From Mesostigma viride (lineage: Eukaryota > Streptophyta > Mesostigmatophyceae > Mesostigmatales > Mesostigmataceae), in the NCBI GenBank assembly GCA_009746045.1, contig RPFO01000667.1:4124862-4188861 (forward strand): 64,000 nt of DNA, written 5' to 3'. How positions within the stretch are numbered: position 1 is the first letter of the stretch; every line of letters begins with the position of its first letter. The position numbers and the translations under genes are program-made. This document shows, piece by piece, positions 1 to 10,187 of the stretch. Below the pieces are notes generated by a model. It was not told where the DNA came from. It ran no database searches and saw only the letters and a list, made by a program, of their open reading frames with translations.

Positions 1-421
1 GTTTTGAGTGCGGAACATGATGGCTGGCCTACCTCACTCCGAACATTAAGGTGGACCCGGGTTCGAATCCTGTCAGTGCTATTCGCTTCGAACAGTTCCG
101 GAACGATTTTTTTTGTGGGGGTGGAGCAATAAATTCTCGACATGCAGAAACAAATGTCGAATAGATTGTGCAAAAAAATATCGAAATCCTTATCATTATT
201 TAAATATACAGCATAAAATTATGTTGCAGTAAAAAATAACTGTTAATTGAAGGCCGCAAAAAATTATCAACTACCCTTAAACTTGACCTCAGAAAGATCT
301 CGAAAAATATATACAATATATGCGGCCACCTTTTTAAACCCTACTGAAGCCCCACTCTAAAGATATAATACAAGCCGAAACTAGGGCGTCGTCTACCCGC
401 AGCGAGACCCCAATTTCTTGT
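1..421. other. AT-rich stretch with a tRNA-like B box
   Basis: No open frame of note. Positions 60-70 read GGTTCGAATCC, a perfect RNA polymerase III B box, but I could not pair an acceptor stem around it, so a whole tRNA is not supported. It may be the head of a tRNA-derived SINE cut by the window edge. A copy of the short palindrome family sits near 390-411. Confidence 0.4.
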
Positions 422-2260
422 TTAAGTCGGTGCCGGCCCCTCCGGGGCTTCATCCTTGATCACCAGCGCAGTAAGCCACTTGTCGAGCTCCTTGCTCATC
501 CTGATGTCGGCACACATTCCGTCGCTGCGCACGCGTGCTTCTAGACGGAGAGCCGGAGCGACGCAGAGATAGCAATTCACAAGCTCGGGCTGGCGTGACG
601 GTGGCCAATCCTCAACGTTGAGCGTGAAATGCAGGGGGTCATGCTTATCCCGCTTCCAAATCCGAACGGGAAGAATGCCGTTCCCGGCGAGGAACAGCTC
701 CTTCTCCCGTCCGTTCCGGCCCTCGACCCACCTCTCGAAGTTCTCGTCTAACACGATCGGCCCGGCTTCGCTTACAACCTCAGCCAACCAGAACGGGTGG
801 ATGGGATCGTGATCCGTGTCCTTGTCCGATGGAACTGCCACATAGTCGTGGAGTCTCATCTGCCGCCCCATCGCCTCCCGCTTGTCCTTCAGCTGCTCCC
901 CCGCGTCACCATGCGAACCGGAGGGTTGGGCTGGCTCGGTGGCAGCAAACGGACAGTTTTCATCGAGCTTCCTGCATCATTGAACTCGATGATAAACGAC
1001 CACTCGCTTAGACATCCCTCAAACCGCCCAGCCAACAGGGCGGACAGTAGCAGGAATAGCGCCTAATCATCAAAAGGCCAGGGTCGGACTTGTCCAGTCG
1101 CCACCAATGCGCCTTCTTGATGCCAGGCACCTCCTCCACCTCCGCGCGTCGGCCGGACTCGACGTCCTGTCATCAATAGTTAGGGCAAAAAGAATACCGT
1201 TCAAGTTAGCAAAATTGACCAAAAATCAATAAAACAGGGTATAGCTGCAGAGAGACCCCTTACCAAAAAAAAAAATAACGACAAGACATCAAGTGATCAA
1301 AATTCGACACAGGGTATAGCTGCAGAGAGACCCCATTCGAATCATAATAACAACGTACGACAAGATATTAAGTGATCGAAATTCGACACAGGGTATAGCT
1401 GCAGAGAGACCCCATTCGAATCATAATAACAACGTACGACAAGATATCAAGTGATCGAAATTCGACACAGGGTATAGCTGCAGAGAGACCCCTTCATACC
1501 GATAGAACAAGCGAAATTTCATACCTAAAAGAAAAGCAACCCATTGACAGTATATAGGGTCTCTCTGCAGAGATACCTTTATTGGTTTTGAATTTTTATA
1601 GAACAGCGGCAGTTGACGTCTTAAAACCTGAAATAACACACAATTCCGTACCGGGGGTAAAAGGAAGAAGTGGCGAGTGACGTTCTCGGCCCGCGCGCGG
1701 GCCGACTCCCTGCTCGATGTCTTGCCGCCCTGCCAGTTCTGGTTCAAGTAGGCGACTAGCTGGTGGGTCTCAAGTATGTGCTGGTTTTCGGGAATCCTCT
1801 GCATTTCCCTCAAGACGCACTTGCACTTCGCTCCTTGACCATCCACCTCCCCCTTCCCCATGCTGCTCCCCCATGTAGTGGAACTCAAAGGCCTGCAGGT
1901 CGGGATCCCCCTGAGCAGACCGTTAATCTGGTTAATCACGTACCTGGACTTAAACTGCACCGCGCAGTTGTCCGAGCACATGTACAGGTTTCGCACCTCT
2001 ACCCCTACTTCTACCCGCAGGGTTTCCAGAATCTTGCGAAGAGCGTATACGAGTGCGCGCTCGCCCCGCTTGATACTGGAATCCCCCAGGAAAAAGAAGA
2101 CGCGCTTTTCCAGCTCGCCGTTGAGCCGATAACGCACGATCATGGGCATCAGGATGTGGCTGCGCTTGTGGAAGTACTGCGACTGCAGTTGGACGTAGCT
2201 GCTGTTTCTCGTAGTTCTCGGCCCAGTCGCCGTGCACGGGCCATCATCCCCCACATTTAA
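422..2260 (-). pseudogene. DDE transposase-like gene remnant
   Basis: Read on the minus strand. The part at 2254-1600 holds a phrase MCSDNCAVQFKSRY and, about 40 residues on, GKGEVDG followed by a basic stretch. This pair resembles the SDG-x-x-QFKN ... HGKG-x-xDG-x-GG-x-xKR signature of a widespread family of transposase-like proteins with an RNase H-fold core. Around 1120-1000 the minus strand reads a cysteine pair (CYCPPC) preceded by a basic stretch, and 871-422 holds DYVAVPS ... PFWLAEV, which resembles the Cys-rich and BAH-like tail of the same proteins. These parts occur in the expected order, so I treat them as one gene. It looks broken: the Cys-rich part needs a frame change near 1020, and tandem palindromes (1237-1577) fill the gap between the two main blocks. 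The N-terminal part is replaced by a minisatellite at 2262. The family assignment rests on motif memory and is moderate. Confidence 0.5.
1237..1577. repeat. Tandem ~78-bp units, each with one palindrome copy
   Basis: Three near-identical units at about 1307-1490 each carry an imperfect palindrome (TATAGCTGCAGAGAGACC) and an AT-rich spacer ending in GATCGAAATTCGACACAGG. A related unit precedes them at 1237 and an inverted palindrome follows at 1558. The array separates the two halves of the transposase remnant. Confidence 0.8.
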
Positions 2261-2261
2261 T

Positions 2262-2870
2262 TATTAATGCCATCACCCCCACATTCTTTTATTCATGGCA
2301 GCACCCCCCACATTTATTTATTCATGCCATCACCCCCCCACATTTAATTATTAATGCCAGCACCCCCCACATTCATTTATTCATGCCATCACACCCCCAC
2401 ATTTTTATTCATGCCAGCACCCCCCACATTTATTTATTCATGCCATCACCCCCCACATTCTTATTCATGCCAGCACCCCCAACATTCATTTATTCATGCC
2501 ATCACCCCCCACATTTTTTATTCATGCAGCACCCCCCACATTCTTTTATTCATGCATCACCCCCACATTTTTTATTCATGCATCACCCCCACATTCTTTT
2601 ATTCATGGCAGCACCCCCCCACATTTATTTATTCATGCCATCACCCCCCACATTTTTATTATGCAGCACCCCCCACATTTATTTATTCATGCCATCACAC
2701 CCCCACATTCTTTTATTCATGCAGCACCCCCCACATTTATTTATTCATGCCATCACCCCCCCATTTAATTATTAATGCCAGCACCCCCCACATGCATTTA
2801 TACATAGCATCCCCCCCCACATGTATTTATACGTAGCTTCCCCCCCACATGTATTTATACGTGGTCGTAA
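2262..2870. repeat. Minisatellite, ~30-bp units
   Basis: About 20 tandem units of roughly 26-32 bp with the pattern ATTCATGCCATCACCCCCCACATTT. Units alternate between CCATCAC and CCAGCAC variants. Open frames through it translate the repeat (HHPPHSF-type peptides) and are not genes. Confidence 0.9.
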
Positions 2871-3332
2871 GGGTCTCGCTGCGGGTAGACCCTCGGAATT
2901 TTGTTTTTGTATTGACGTAGGGTCTCGCTGCAGCGAGACCCCAAGGAATGTCAATTTTTCATGTTTTCATGATGGGGGGTCTTTCTTTTCTCACCCTTAA
3001 AATGATTTGTTTTTGTATCGGTGTTAGGGTCTCGCTGCAGCGAGACCCCTACGAATGTCGACTTTTAATGTTTGCAAGATGGGAGGGGGCTTTCTTCGCT
3101 CACCCTAAAAATTATTTGTTTTTGTTTGACGTTAGGGTCTCGCTGCAGCGAGACCCCAAGGAATGTATACTTTTTTATGTTTGCATGATGGGAGGTTGCT
3201 TGTTTTCGCTCACCCTAAAAATGATTTGTTTTTGCTTGAAGTGAGGGTCTCGCTGCAGCGAGACGCCAAAGTTTTGCATTAAACTAAATGTCCCTTTTAG
3301 AATCCACGAAAGGGTCTAGCTGCAGCGAGACC
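2871..3332. repeat. Tandem ~108-bp units with the palindrome
   Basis: Four units (about 2905 to 3265) each hold a near-perfect palindrome, then AATGT, a Tn ATGTTT block, GATGGGAGG and CTCACCCTAAAAAT. The regular spacing comes from tandem duplication of the palindrome with its flank. The array lies just upstream of the first clear exon of the large gene and may overlap its promoter or 5' UTR. Confidence 0.8.
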
Positions 3333-3410
3333 CTCCCCATCGTTTTTCTGCCGGCGATTCAGATTCTGAATGACATTTGTGAAACTTGCTTTTTTGATAT
3401 TGTTCTGCAG

Positions 3411-4600
3411 ATGTCGTCCTCCTATTCCGATTCTGTCAAGGCCACTCCCGTTTCACCCAAGATGACGTCGAACACCTCGCCGGACCGAACGGCAACGGAG
3501 GAGTTTCCTCCGTTGCAGTTCGGTCCCGTAAAAGATCTTGCGAGGTCCCCCCCACCGAGTCCCCCTCGCCCTCCAAGTCCAACTTGCCCCCCAGCGAGTT
3601 GGACAGAATTATACCCCCCACCTCTCGCTGCTGCGTCTCGCGCTCCGTCCCGCTCTCCGCCCCGTAAGTCTCCATCGCCGCCCCCCAAGTCGGCCGGAGC
3701 TACTGCGTCCCGCTCGCCGCCCCGCAAGTCCCCCAAGTCCCCCGCAACTGCGACCCGTTCGCCGAACCGCAAGTCCCCCTCTCCGCCCAAAGTTCCCCCC
3801 GCTACCGCGTCCCGCTCTCCTTCTCGCAAGTCCCCCTCGCCGTCAACCAAGAACCCCGCAACTGCGTCCCGCTCGCCGTCCCGCTCTGCTTCCCCCAAGT
3901 CCCGCTCGCCGCCACCCAAGTCCCCCGCTGCTGCGTCCCGCTCGCCGTCCCCCAAGCATTCCAGTTCTAAGCGTAAGCCTGCGGCCGAGTGGGTAGAGGA
4001 AGACGACCGCACCAAAGAGCTCAGGAAGCTGAGGAAGTCTATCAGTGAGCTTGTTGAGGAGGACGAGCGCGATCAGACTAACGGGAGGCCTGAAGACCCG
4101 GAATCGCCGGTTCGGGAGTCGCGTCAGAAGCGGTTGTCCGATTTGTTAGCAATGGCCGCAAGCTTTGCTGACGAATACGCGGCTCTCGACAAGAAGGACA
4201 AGGAGAAGGAGAAGGCGGAGAGGGAGGCCATCGAGAAGGCGGAGAGGGAGAGGGTGGAGAGGGAGGAGAAGGAGAGGCTGGAGAAGGCGGAGAGGGAGGA
4301 GGAGGAGAGGGAGTACAAGGAGAAAAAGGCTGCCCAGGAGAAGGAGCACAGGATCCTGGTGGCGAAGCAGAAGGAGGAGGCGAAGAAGAAGACGGAGGCG
4401 GCAGCGAAGGAATTCTTGCGGAGGAGGCCGCTCTTTTTTTGCAGATGCGACAGGAGAGGATGAAGGCGGAAGAGGCCGCGAGGAAGATGGAGGAGGAGGC
4501 TGCGAGGAAGGAGGAGGAGGCTGCGAAGGCAGTTGAGGGGGAGAAGGACGAGAACGGGAGCCCACCCCTTCTTCACGAAGGATTTTCAGTCGATTATCAG
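3411..4600 (+). CDS. Large unknown gene, first coding exon(s): Ser/Pro-rich then coiled coil
   Basis: I place the start at ATG 3411. It directly follows TTGTTCTGCAG, a good 3' splice site, so a 5' UTR intron is likely; an in-frame ATG at 3288 is the alternative. Residues 1-185 are low complexity with repeats such as SRSPPRKSP and SPSPK, like SR or histone-tail-like nuclear proteins. An acidic/basic segment follows, then a long Glu/Lys/Arg coiled coil from about residue 250. The frame changes near 4436 at a T7 run followed by GCAG. A possible phase-0 intron 4359-4444 (GT...TTTTTTTGCAG) would restore it, but its content is coding-like, so it may be retained in part or the T run may be mis-sized. 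The exon ends at 4600 before GTATGT. Product unknown; nuclear location is inference from composition. Confidence 0.7.
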
Positions 4601-4787
4601 GTATGTTTATTAATGTGAGACGTACATTTTTCAGATGGCTTGAACGGCGTGTGTGTATCGTAGAAAGGGTGGGATTTTATGTCATACATTGATCGTAAGG
4701 GTCTAGCTGCGGAGAGACGTTGACCTAGGAGTTAAGGTTGTTGACGACGACGATGTGTGGCCTTTTTTTTACTCTTGTTGTCTGCAG

Positions 4788-5837
4788 CCCGACACGCTGG
4801 CCATTCTGAAACAGTACCTGGCTCAGGCTGAGTCTGAGTCTGGGGTGAGTCGTAAAGCCGAAAAGGGCTTGAGAGGCTTGATCCGCTTTCTTTCGGCCGA
4901 GATAGCGTTTGCAGAGAAGTCCGGTGTCGTCGTGGACCGTCCGGAGTCGGCAGACATAATTTGGAAGAACGACCGCCTGGGCCGTCTTGCATTGTTCGAA
5001 GCCACACAGCGAGCCATTCATGGGAAGAGGGTCGTTGGTGACGACATGTATGAGGTTTTGAAGATCGCGCAGTCGTGCATCCTTAATCTGAAGGAGGATG
5101 TCGGACGTTACTTTCCCCGTCGTGCTTTAATATGGTCGACGCTCTTTGATGAGGTTGAAAAGTTCGAGGTCCACATTGGCTTCACATGCATCGAGGCTTC
5201 CTATATGGAAACCTTGAAAACCACTGCGTTGCATCAGCTCTTTAAACTCATGACTGGAGATATGAGAGCGGATTCGAGGGCTTCACTGTCGGAAGATGAA
5301 GTGTTTGATATTGTCAGGCAAGGATTTGTTGACACGTCCAACAGTGACTATATCGTAATTGTGCCGGGAAGAATGAATGACGTAGGAGGATTGGAGGAGC
5401 GCGCACATGAAGTGATCGCGCATTTGGACATGGCAAGAGACCACTTACTGCAATCTTTTGTTAAGTGGCGGACTGACTTTCTTGTCAGCCCGGACGCCAG
5501 CCTTTCGCGGGAAGCGGTCGCTTTCTTTTTGGATTGGGCTGGACAGGTGATCCAAAGTTTCCGGCACCGGGAGGACTTCCATGTTATTCAGACATATAAG
5601 CCATACCGGGAAGTCGTCCAGGAATGGTTGGATCAAATCTCGTTGGTTGATTGTCTCCAGAGTATCCGAACCAAGACAGACACGGAGTGGTCTGATTTAG
5701 AGGCGGGAGGCCATTGGCAGTCCCTCGAGTTGTTCTTCGAGGCGGAATTGAGGCGGCAACTGGAAAAGGAGAGAGCCCATCAAGTGCCGATATGGCCTTT
5801 GGGGAAGATTTTGAGGAGGTGGAAGTTCTACGTTTCG
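4788..5837 (+). CDS. Large unknown gene, 350-codon exon
   Basis: Bounded by TTGTCTGCAG at 4787 and GTACGT at 5838, both phase 0, and exactly 350 codons long. The predicted segment looks alpha-helical and globular, begins PDTLAILKQYLAQAE, and has no membrane segment or motif I recognise. It contains several Trp-rich helices near its end (EWLDQISL, HWQSLELFFEAEL). Codon use is that of the neighbouring exons. The intron before it (4601-4787) carries a palindrome copy at 4698. Confidence 0.75.
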
Positions 5838-5944
5838 GTACGTTAACTTGCCGATATCGTTTATCGATTTGGGTTGTTTCCATTCCCTGAATAGGGCTCT
5901 ATATGCTGACCAACCTTCATGGTTTGTCCTGTCATATCATGCAG

Positions 5945-7129
5945 GGGGGCTCCATGCCAGGGGACGTATCGGAGGATTTACCTAATTTGTCAGACTTGGT
6001 TGATAAGGTGGGTGCTTGTCCGTCGAGTTTCCACGAGCATCTTACATGGGGTCTAGCTGCAGGTAGACCCTCACCCTTTTATTGAGACTGACATGTTCGG
6101 CTAATTTCAACGGTGCCCCCAACCAATCTGTTGTCTTTTTTCAGGGGGCGGCTGCGGCGATGGCTGTTGACAGTGCTGGTATTTGGTCTGGACTCGAGAT
6201 GGAAATGGTAAGCATTAAACGATATCCGGATGTCTGCATTTCGCCTGAAGTTTTAGTGAGCGCATTATGCGAAATATACAAATATCGACTAATTTTGATT
6301 TCCAATGAGCTGTCGTATTCGGTGTTGACAGGCGGGGGGTTTGGCCTCAGCAGGCGCTGCCGGAGAGGAAGAAAACGCTGGAGGAGATGAGGATGGGGGG
6401 GATGAAAACGCTGGAGGAGATGAGGATGGGGGAGACGCTGAGGGAGAAGTGGCTGTGCAGGTACGTTCATCCGCCGCGAGTTCGTGTGATTTTTTTCGTG
6501 CTGAGGGGTATCTCCGCAGAGAGACGATGGTGCAACAATCGAACTGAGGTCAAGTCCCTTCTTGTTCGTTTTTTTTTGTCATGCAGGCGGGGGCTGTCGC
6601 TGGGGGTACTGCGGGGGGGAAGGCGGCGAAGCCTCCATTGACTGAGCATGAAAGGGAAAAGCTGGATTCCCGCAAGAAGGTTGCGAAGGATCATATTATT
6701 GCTGTTGGCCTGATCATGCTTAAGTCTCCGCCCGATGGCGTCGATTCGGAGGGACCTGCGGGGTCCGAGTTTCGCAAGTACCTGACACGACTTGAGGCGG
6801 AAGTCGATGCCGATTTCGATACGGAGGTGTTGGGTGACGCTACCTTTAAGAGTGAATTGGCATATGAATTCGCAAATCTGGTGAAGTCGAAAGCCACCAA
6901 GAATTTCAAGTGGCAGCCTAAGGAGTACTCAGAGGCAAAGGTTGACAAGATCGAGAAATTCATGAAGGCTGATTTTCGTCGTCGGGCCGCTGAGGGAAAA
7001 AGGGCGCTGAATGCGGTGGCAAAGGCCAACAGTAAGAAGAACGCGGAGGCGAAGGCGGCGGAGAAGGAGGCGAAGAAGGCGGAGAAGGAGAAGGCTAAGG
7101 AGGCCAAGAAGCAGCAGAAAACTGGACAG
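5945..7129 (+). CDS. Large unknown gene, four exons (5945-6007, 6145-6207, 6332-6460, 6587-7129)
   Basis: Four phase-0 exons of 21, 21, 43 and 181 codons, each starting with a Gly/Ala-rich codon run after CAG and ending before GTGGGT, GTAAGC, GTACGT or GTACGA. The third is an acidic Gly/Glu/Asp repeat (ENAGGDEDGGD twice). The fourth holds a folded-looking part (LTEHEREKLDSRKKVAKDHI, at most a generic helix) and then an Ala/Lys/Glu coiled coil ending KEAKKQQKTGQ. Two exons of exactly 63 bp suggest exon duplication or loose linkers. Function unknown. Confidence 0.7.
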
Positions 7130-7318
7130 GTACGATTGTTGTGAAAATTTAGACCTCTCGCTGCGGGTAGACGCTGACCGGCTGCGGGACTTGGTGTTTA
7201 GTGTCAGTAAGGTACTATTCCAACAGAACTTTGTTCGTCCCTGAACAGGATGTCGTGGTCGGCCTAAAGATTACTGACTTGAGCAAATCCTGCGGTCCTT
7301 TTCGATTTTTTACTTCAG

Positions 7319-8485
7319 GATGACGGGGGGGACGAAGACGCCACGGTGGAGAAGAAGTTACCTGGTCATGACGCCGTGTTCGCGCTGGTGAAGGATATGC
7401 TCAAGTACTGCTCGAGTAGGCGGATGGCGGACGTCGATGACCTGCCAAACTGGCCCGAGTTCTCCCCCTTTCTTGAGCTGCTCCGGTCACTCAACAAGCT
7501 TTTTAAGGAGGGGGTGCTCACGAGCAGTGGGAACCCGGACACCGACCCTATCATTGAAAGCTGGAAGCCTTCGAAAAAGGTCGACTCGAACAAGGAGGTC
7601 AGGGACCAGAACATCCGGAAGGCCAATACTCTCAGGGAAACGCGTTGGATTCGGCCGGCCGATTTTAAGCAGACCGGATGTTTCAGTATGCGGATCCAGA
7701 CGGTCAACGCGCTTATTTTGCCAGAGGCTTTGAGGCAGCGGCGTTTAAACCTTGAAACCATTAAGGAGAACGGCCGCATTCTCCTCAATGCGCGGGACAA
7801 CGCCTTGCACTTCAAGGTTGTTGTCCCGGTCTGGCAGTTCCCTTTCCAGGCGCTTGCCGAATCTCAACCTGACCTGTTCGACAAGCAAATCTTGTGCATG
7901 CCGGATTTCGTCAAGTGGCTGAAGCATCACCACGGCGCCAAGATTGACGCGGAGGATGTGGGGTCCAGGTACTTCCGGCCCCTTTCGGATACTGAAGTCG
8001 ACGTGTGGCTTAACACGGAGTCCACCACCTCTTTCCTCGCGAGAGGACTTGAGTGGCGTACCTACGCCAGGGTGGACGAGGTGGAAGCAGTTTTGCCTCA
8101 GGAGATCGAGGGCAGTCGGCAAGTTTTCAACCTGCTGTGCAATACTGCGATGAAGTCCTACGATCCGAAATTTTTTGAGGAACGGGTACCGGTACCGTAT
8201 CTGGTTCTCCGGTACGCGGTGGTGGATGGGAACCACTACTTTAAGGGGTTAAAGTCGTTTCTCAGGGGGCCGGATGGCGGGTGGGGAGAGGTTCGGGCAA
8301 TGATGTGCGAGGGTGGGGCGGAGTCCAATTTCGCAAATACTCCTAAGGAGGCGGAGCACGCCTTCCAGGACCTGTTGCGGAAATTCCGTGGTGGTTACAT
8401 GGGTACGAACGTCATTCTTCTCAAGGGTGGCGACCTGCTCCCGTCGTGGAGTGAGCTGCGAAATCTACCTAAGGCAAAAGAAGAT
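7319..8485 (+). CDS. Large unknown gene, 389-codon exon
   Basis: Acceptor TTTTTTACTTCAG at 7318, donor GTAAGC at 8486, phase 0 at both ends, no internal stop. The product segment looks like a compact mixed alpha/beta domain without low complexity (for example FKVVVPVWQFPFQAL, RVPVPYLVLRYAVVDGNHYFKGL). I do not recognise it; a structure-based search is the obvious test. The following intron (8486-8740) is the longest in the gene and carries three palindrome copies at 8505, 8574 and 8662. Confidence 0.75.
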
Positions 8486-8740
8486 GTAAGCTATCTATTT
8501 TGGCAGGGTCTAGCTGCGGGTAGACCCTCGGAATTTTCGTGGTTGTTTTTTGTGTGCGCTTCAAGTTTTTTGCGAGGGTCTCGCTGCAGCTAGACCCTCT
8601 CCTTTTTTTTGTTGGAATTTTCGTTGCGTATTGTCGGCCGTTTCTTTTTCGAATTTTGTTAGGGTCTATCCGCAGCTATACCCCTCGCCTTTTATGACTG
8701 AGTTTTGTCGTTGCTCGCTCGATGTTAATTGATGTCGCAG

Positions 8741-9747
8741 GCGGTGCTGACCGGCAAGCTGGAGAAGCTGTTCGACATCGCCAAGGGGGCGAATTCGGAG
8801 GACTTAGCCGTGGCGGATCGTACGCTGGGCCAGGCGTTGCTTGACGTGTGGAACTACAACAAGCTATATCTATACGGCAAAGTCACGCGTGGGAAGGGCC
8901 ACTATATTGCGGATGGCCACTACACCAATCTGCTCACGTACATCCTCCCGGCTATGCGGCAAGCGGGGGGAAGGGAAGGGAATGTGGAGCCGGCAGCGGT
9001 GGATGTACACGAGGAGGAAGCAGAAGGAAAGAAAAAGCCGGCCCACAGCATTGCTTCAGTGCATTCCGCTTACAGTCGCACGCTGGCCAACACGTTTCTC
9101 CGTCTGACACAGGAGCAGACTGATGATCCTGCCTCAACGAAACCCGCGCCTGAGGAGGTGATGATGCAAAGGTGCAAATTCGCGAATGCAGAGGGGGAGA
9201 AGAAAGGCCAGAAGGTCTCTTGGACTTCTTTCAGGAACTTGGCCAGCCTTCCTATGATGGACGCCGTGATCGATTGCATCATGAGCTGCCAGGTTGGACC
9301 GGAAAAGCTCACCAAGTTGGTGGAGATCGCCAAGGATGTGCTGGAGTGCCTGCGGCTGACCATTTGCGCCAGATTCAAGGAGGATGAGACGCTGGAAGCG
9401 CAATGCAAGGACGCAAAGGCAAGGAGTTTGTGGCGTCTCATATTTTCGAACTCGTCTTCAATCTCCATCCTCTCGCTCGGCCGGTCGGCAGGAAGGAGAT
9501 TGTGGCCAGATACCGGGAATTTTGGGATGTGGCCGTCATCATAACGAGGAACATCGCCTACCTTCTTAAAGCCAAAAAACACGCCGCACATCTGAGGATT
9601 CCGAGAAAGGATCTCAGTAATGGCAAGATCGACTTTCAGGAGATTCTGCTAAAAGAGAGCGAGGACAAGACGGTGGGTTTGGCACTTTTGGCTCCGGAAG
9701 CGTTCAGGAAGTACGCTCCAAAAGTTGGATTACTCGAAGGGGGGTGA
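8741..9747 (+). CDS. Large unknown gene, exon with an apparent frame change near 9400
   Basis: Acceptor GATGTCGCAG at 8740. The first part (8741 to about 9400, about 220 codons) is helical, with LEKLFDIAKGANSEDLAVAD near the start and an acidic insert near 8990-9040. At about 9390-9425 the evident coding frame shifts and continues as GKEFVASHIFELVFNLHPLA ... ITRNIAYLLKAKKHA up to 9747. I see no GT-AG pair that would explain it, so this is either a true frameshift or a base-call error. Downstream (9744-9990) comes a Lys/Glu/Gly-rich segment whose exon borders I could not settle; a short exon 9924-9963 ending KSLVKQ before GTGGCA is possible. Confidence 0.55.
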
Positions 9748-10187
9748 AGGAGGCGGCGATGAAGGGGCCGGTGAAGGGGCTGGAGAAGGGGAAGGGGAAG
9801 GGGAAGGGGAAGGAGACGGAGGCGAAGAAGGAGGAGGAGGCGAAGGAGGAGGAGGAGTGGGACGTGAAGTATGAGTGGCAGAGTGTGGACTGGGGCCGTC
9901 GCCGGGTCTGGTTTTGCTGTCAGGCTAGACGGTGATGATGATGACAAGTCGCTCGTCAAGCAGGTGGCAGGCGAGGTTGCCTCAGCTTCAGCCCGCCCCT
10001 TTCCCTTGGGCAGGTCCCTTCCGTGCCTGAGCCTGCTGAACTTGGCGAACATTTGGGGTGATAAGTGGAGTAACTTTCAGAGAGGGTGGTGGGCGTTCGG
10101 TCCTTGCCCGACAGCTTCGTCCATTCCCCAACCGGGCGGGATGTACGATAATGTGCTGAAGGCTTGCGCCCACGACTTTTTCTCCAG

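Noticed and set aside
1-85. tRNA gene at the window start
   Set aside because: The B box is perfect but acceptor arms do not pair; at most a tRNA-derived repeat.
2354-2836. Open frames of HHPPHSF-type repeats
   Set aside because: Translation of a 30-bp minisatellite in several frames at once.
2905-3265. CRISPR-like array of regularly spaced palindromes
   Set aside because: Only four units, the spacers are themselves repeats, and the DNA is eukaryotic with introns.
388-3332. Palindromes as bacterial-type terminators
   Set aside because: No T tract after the stems, and they occur within introns and exons.
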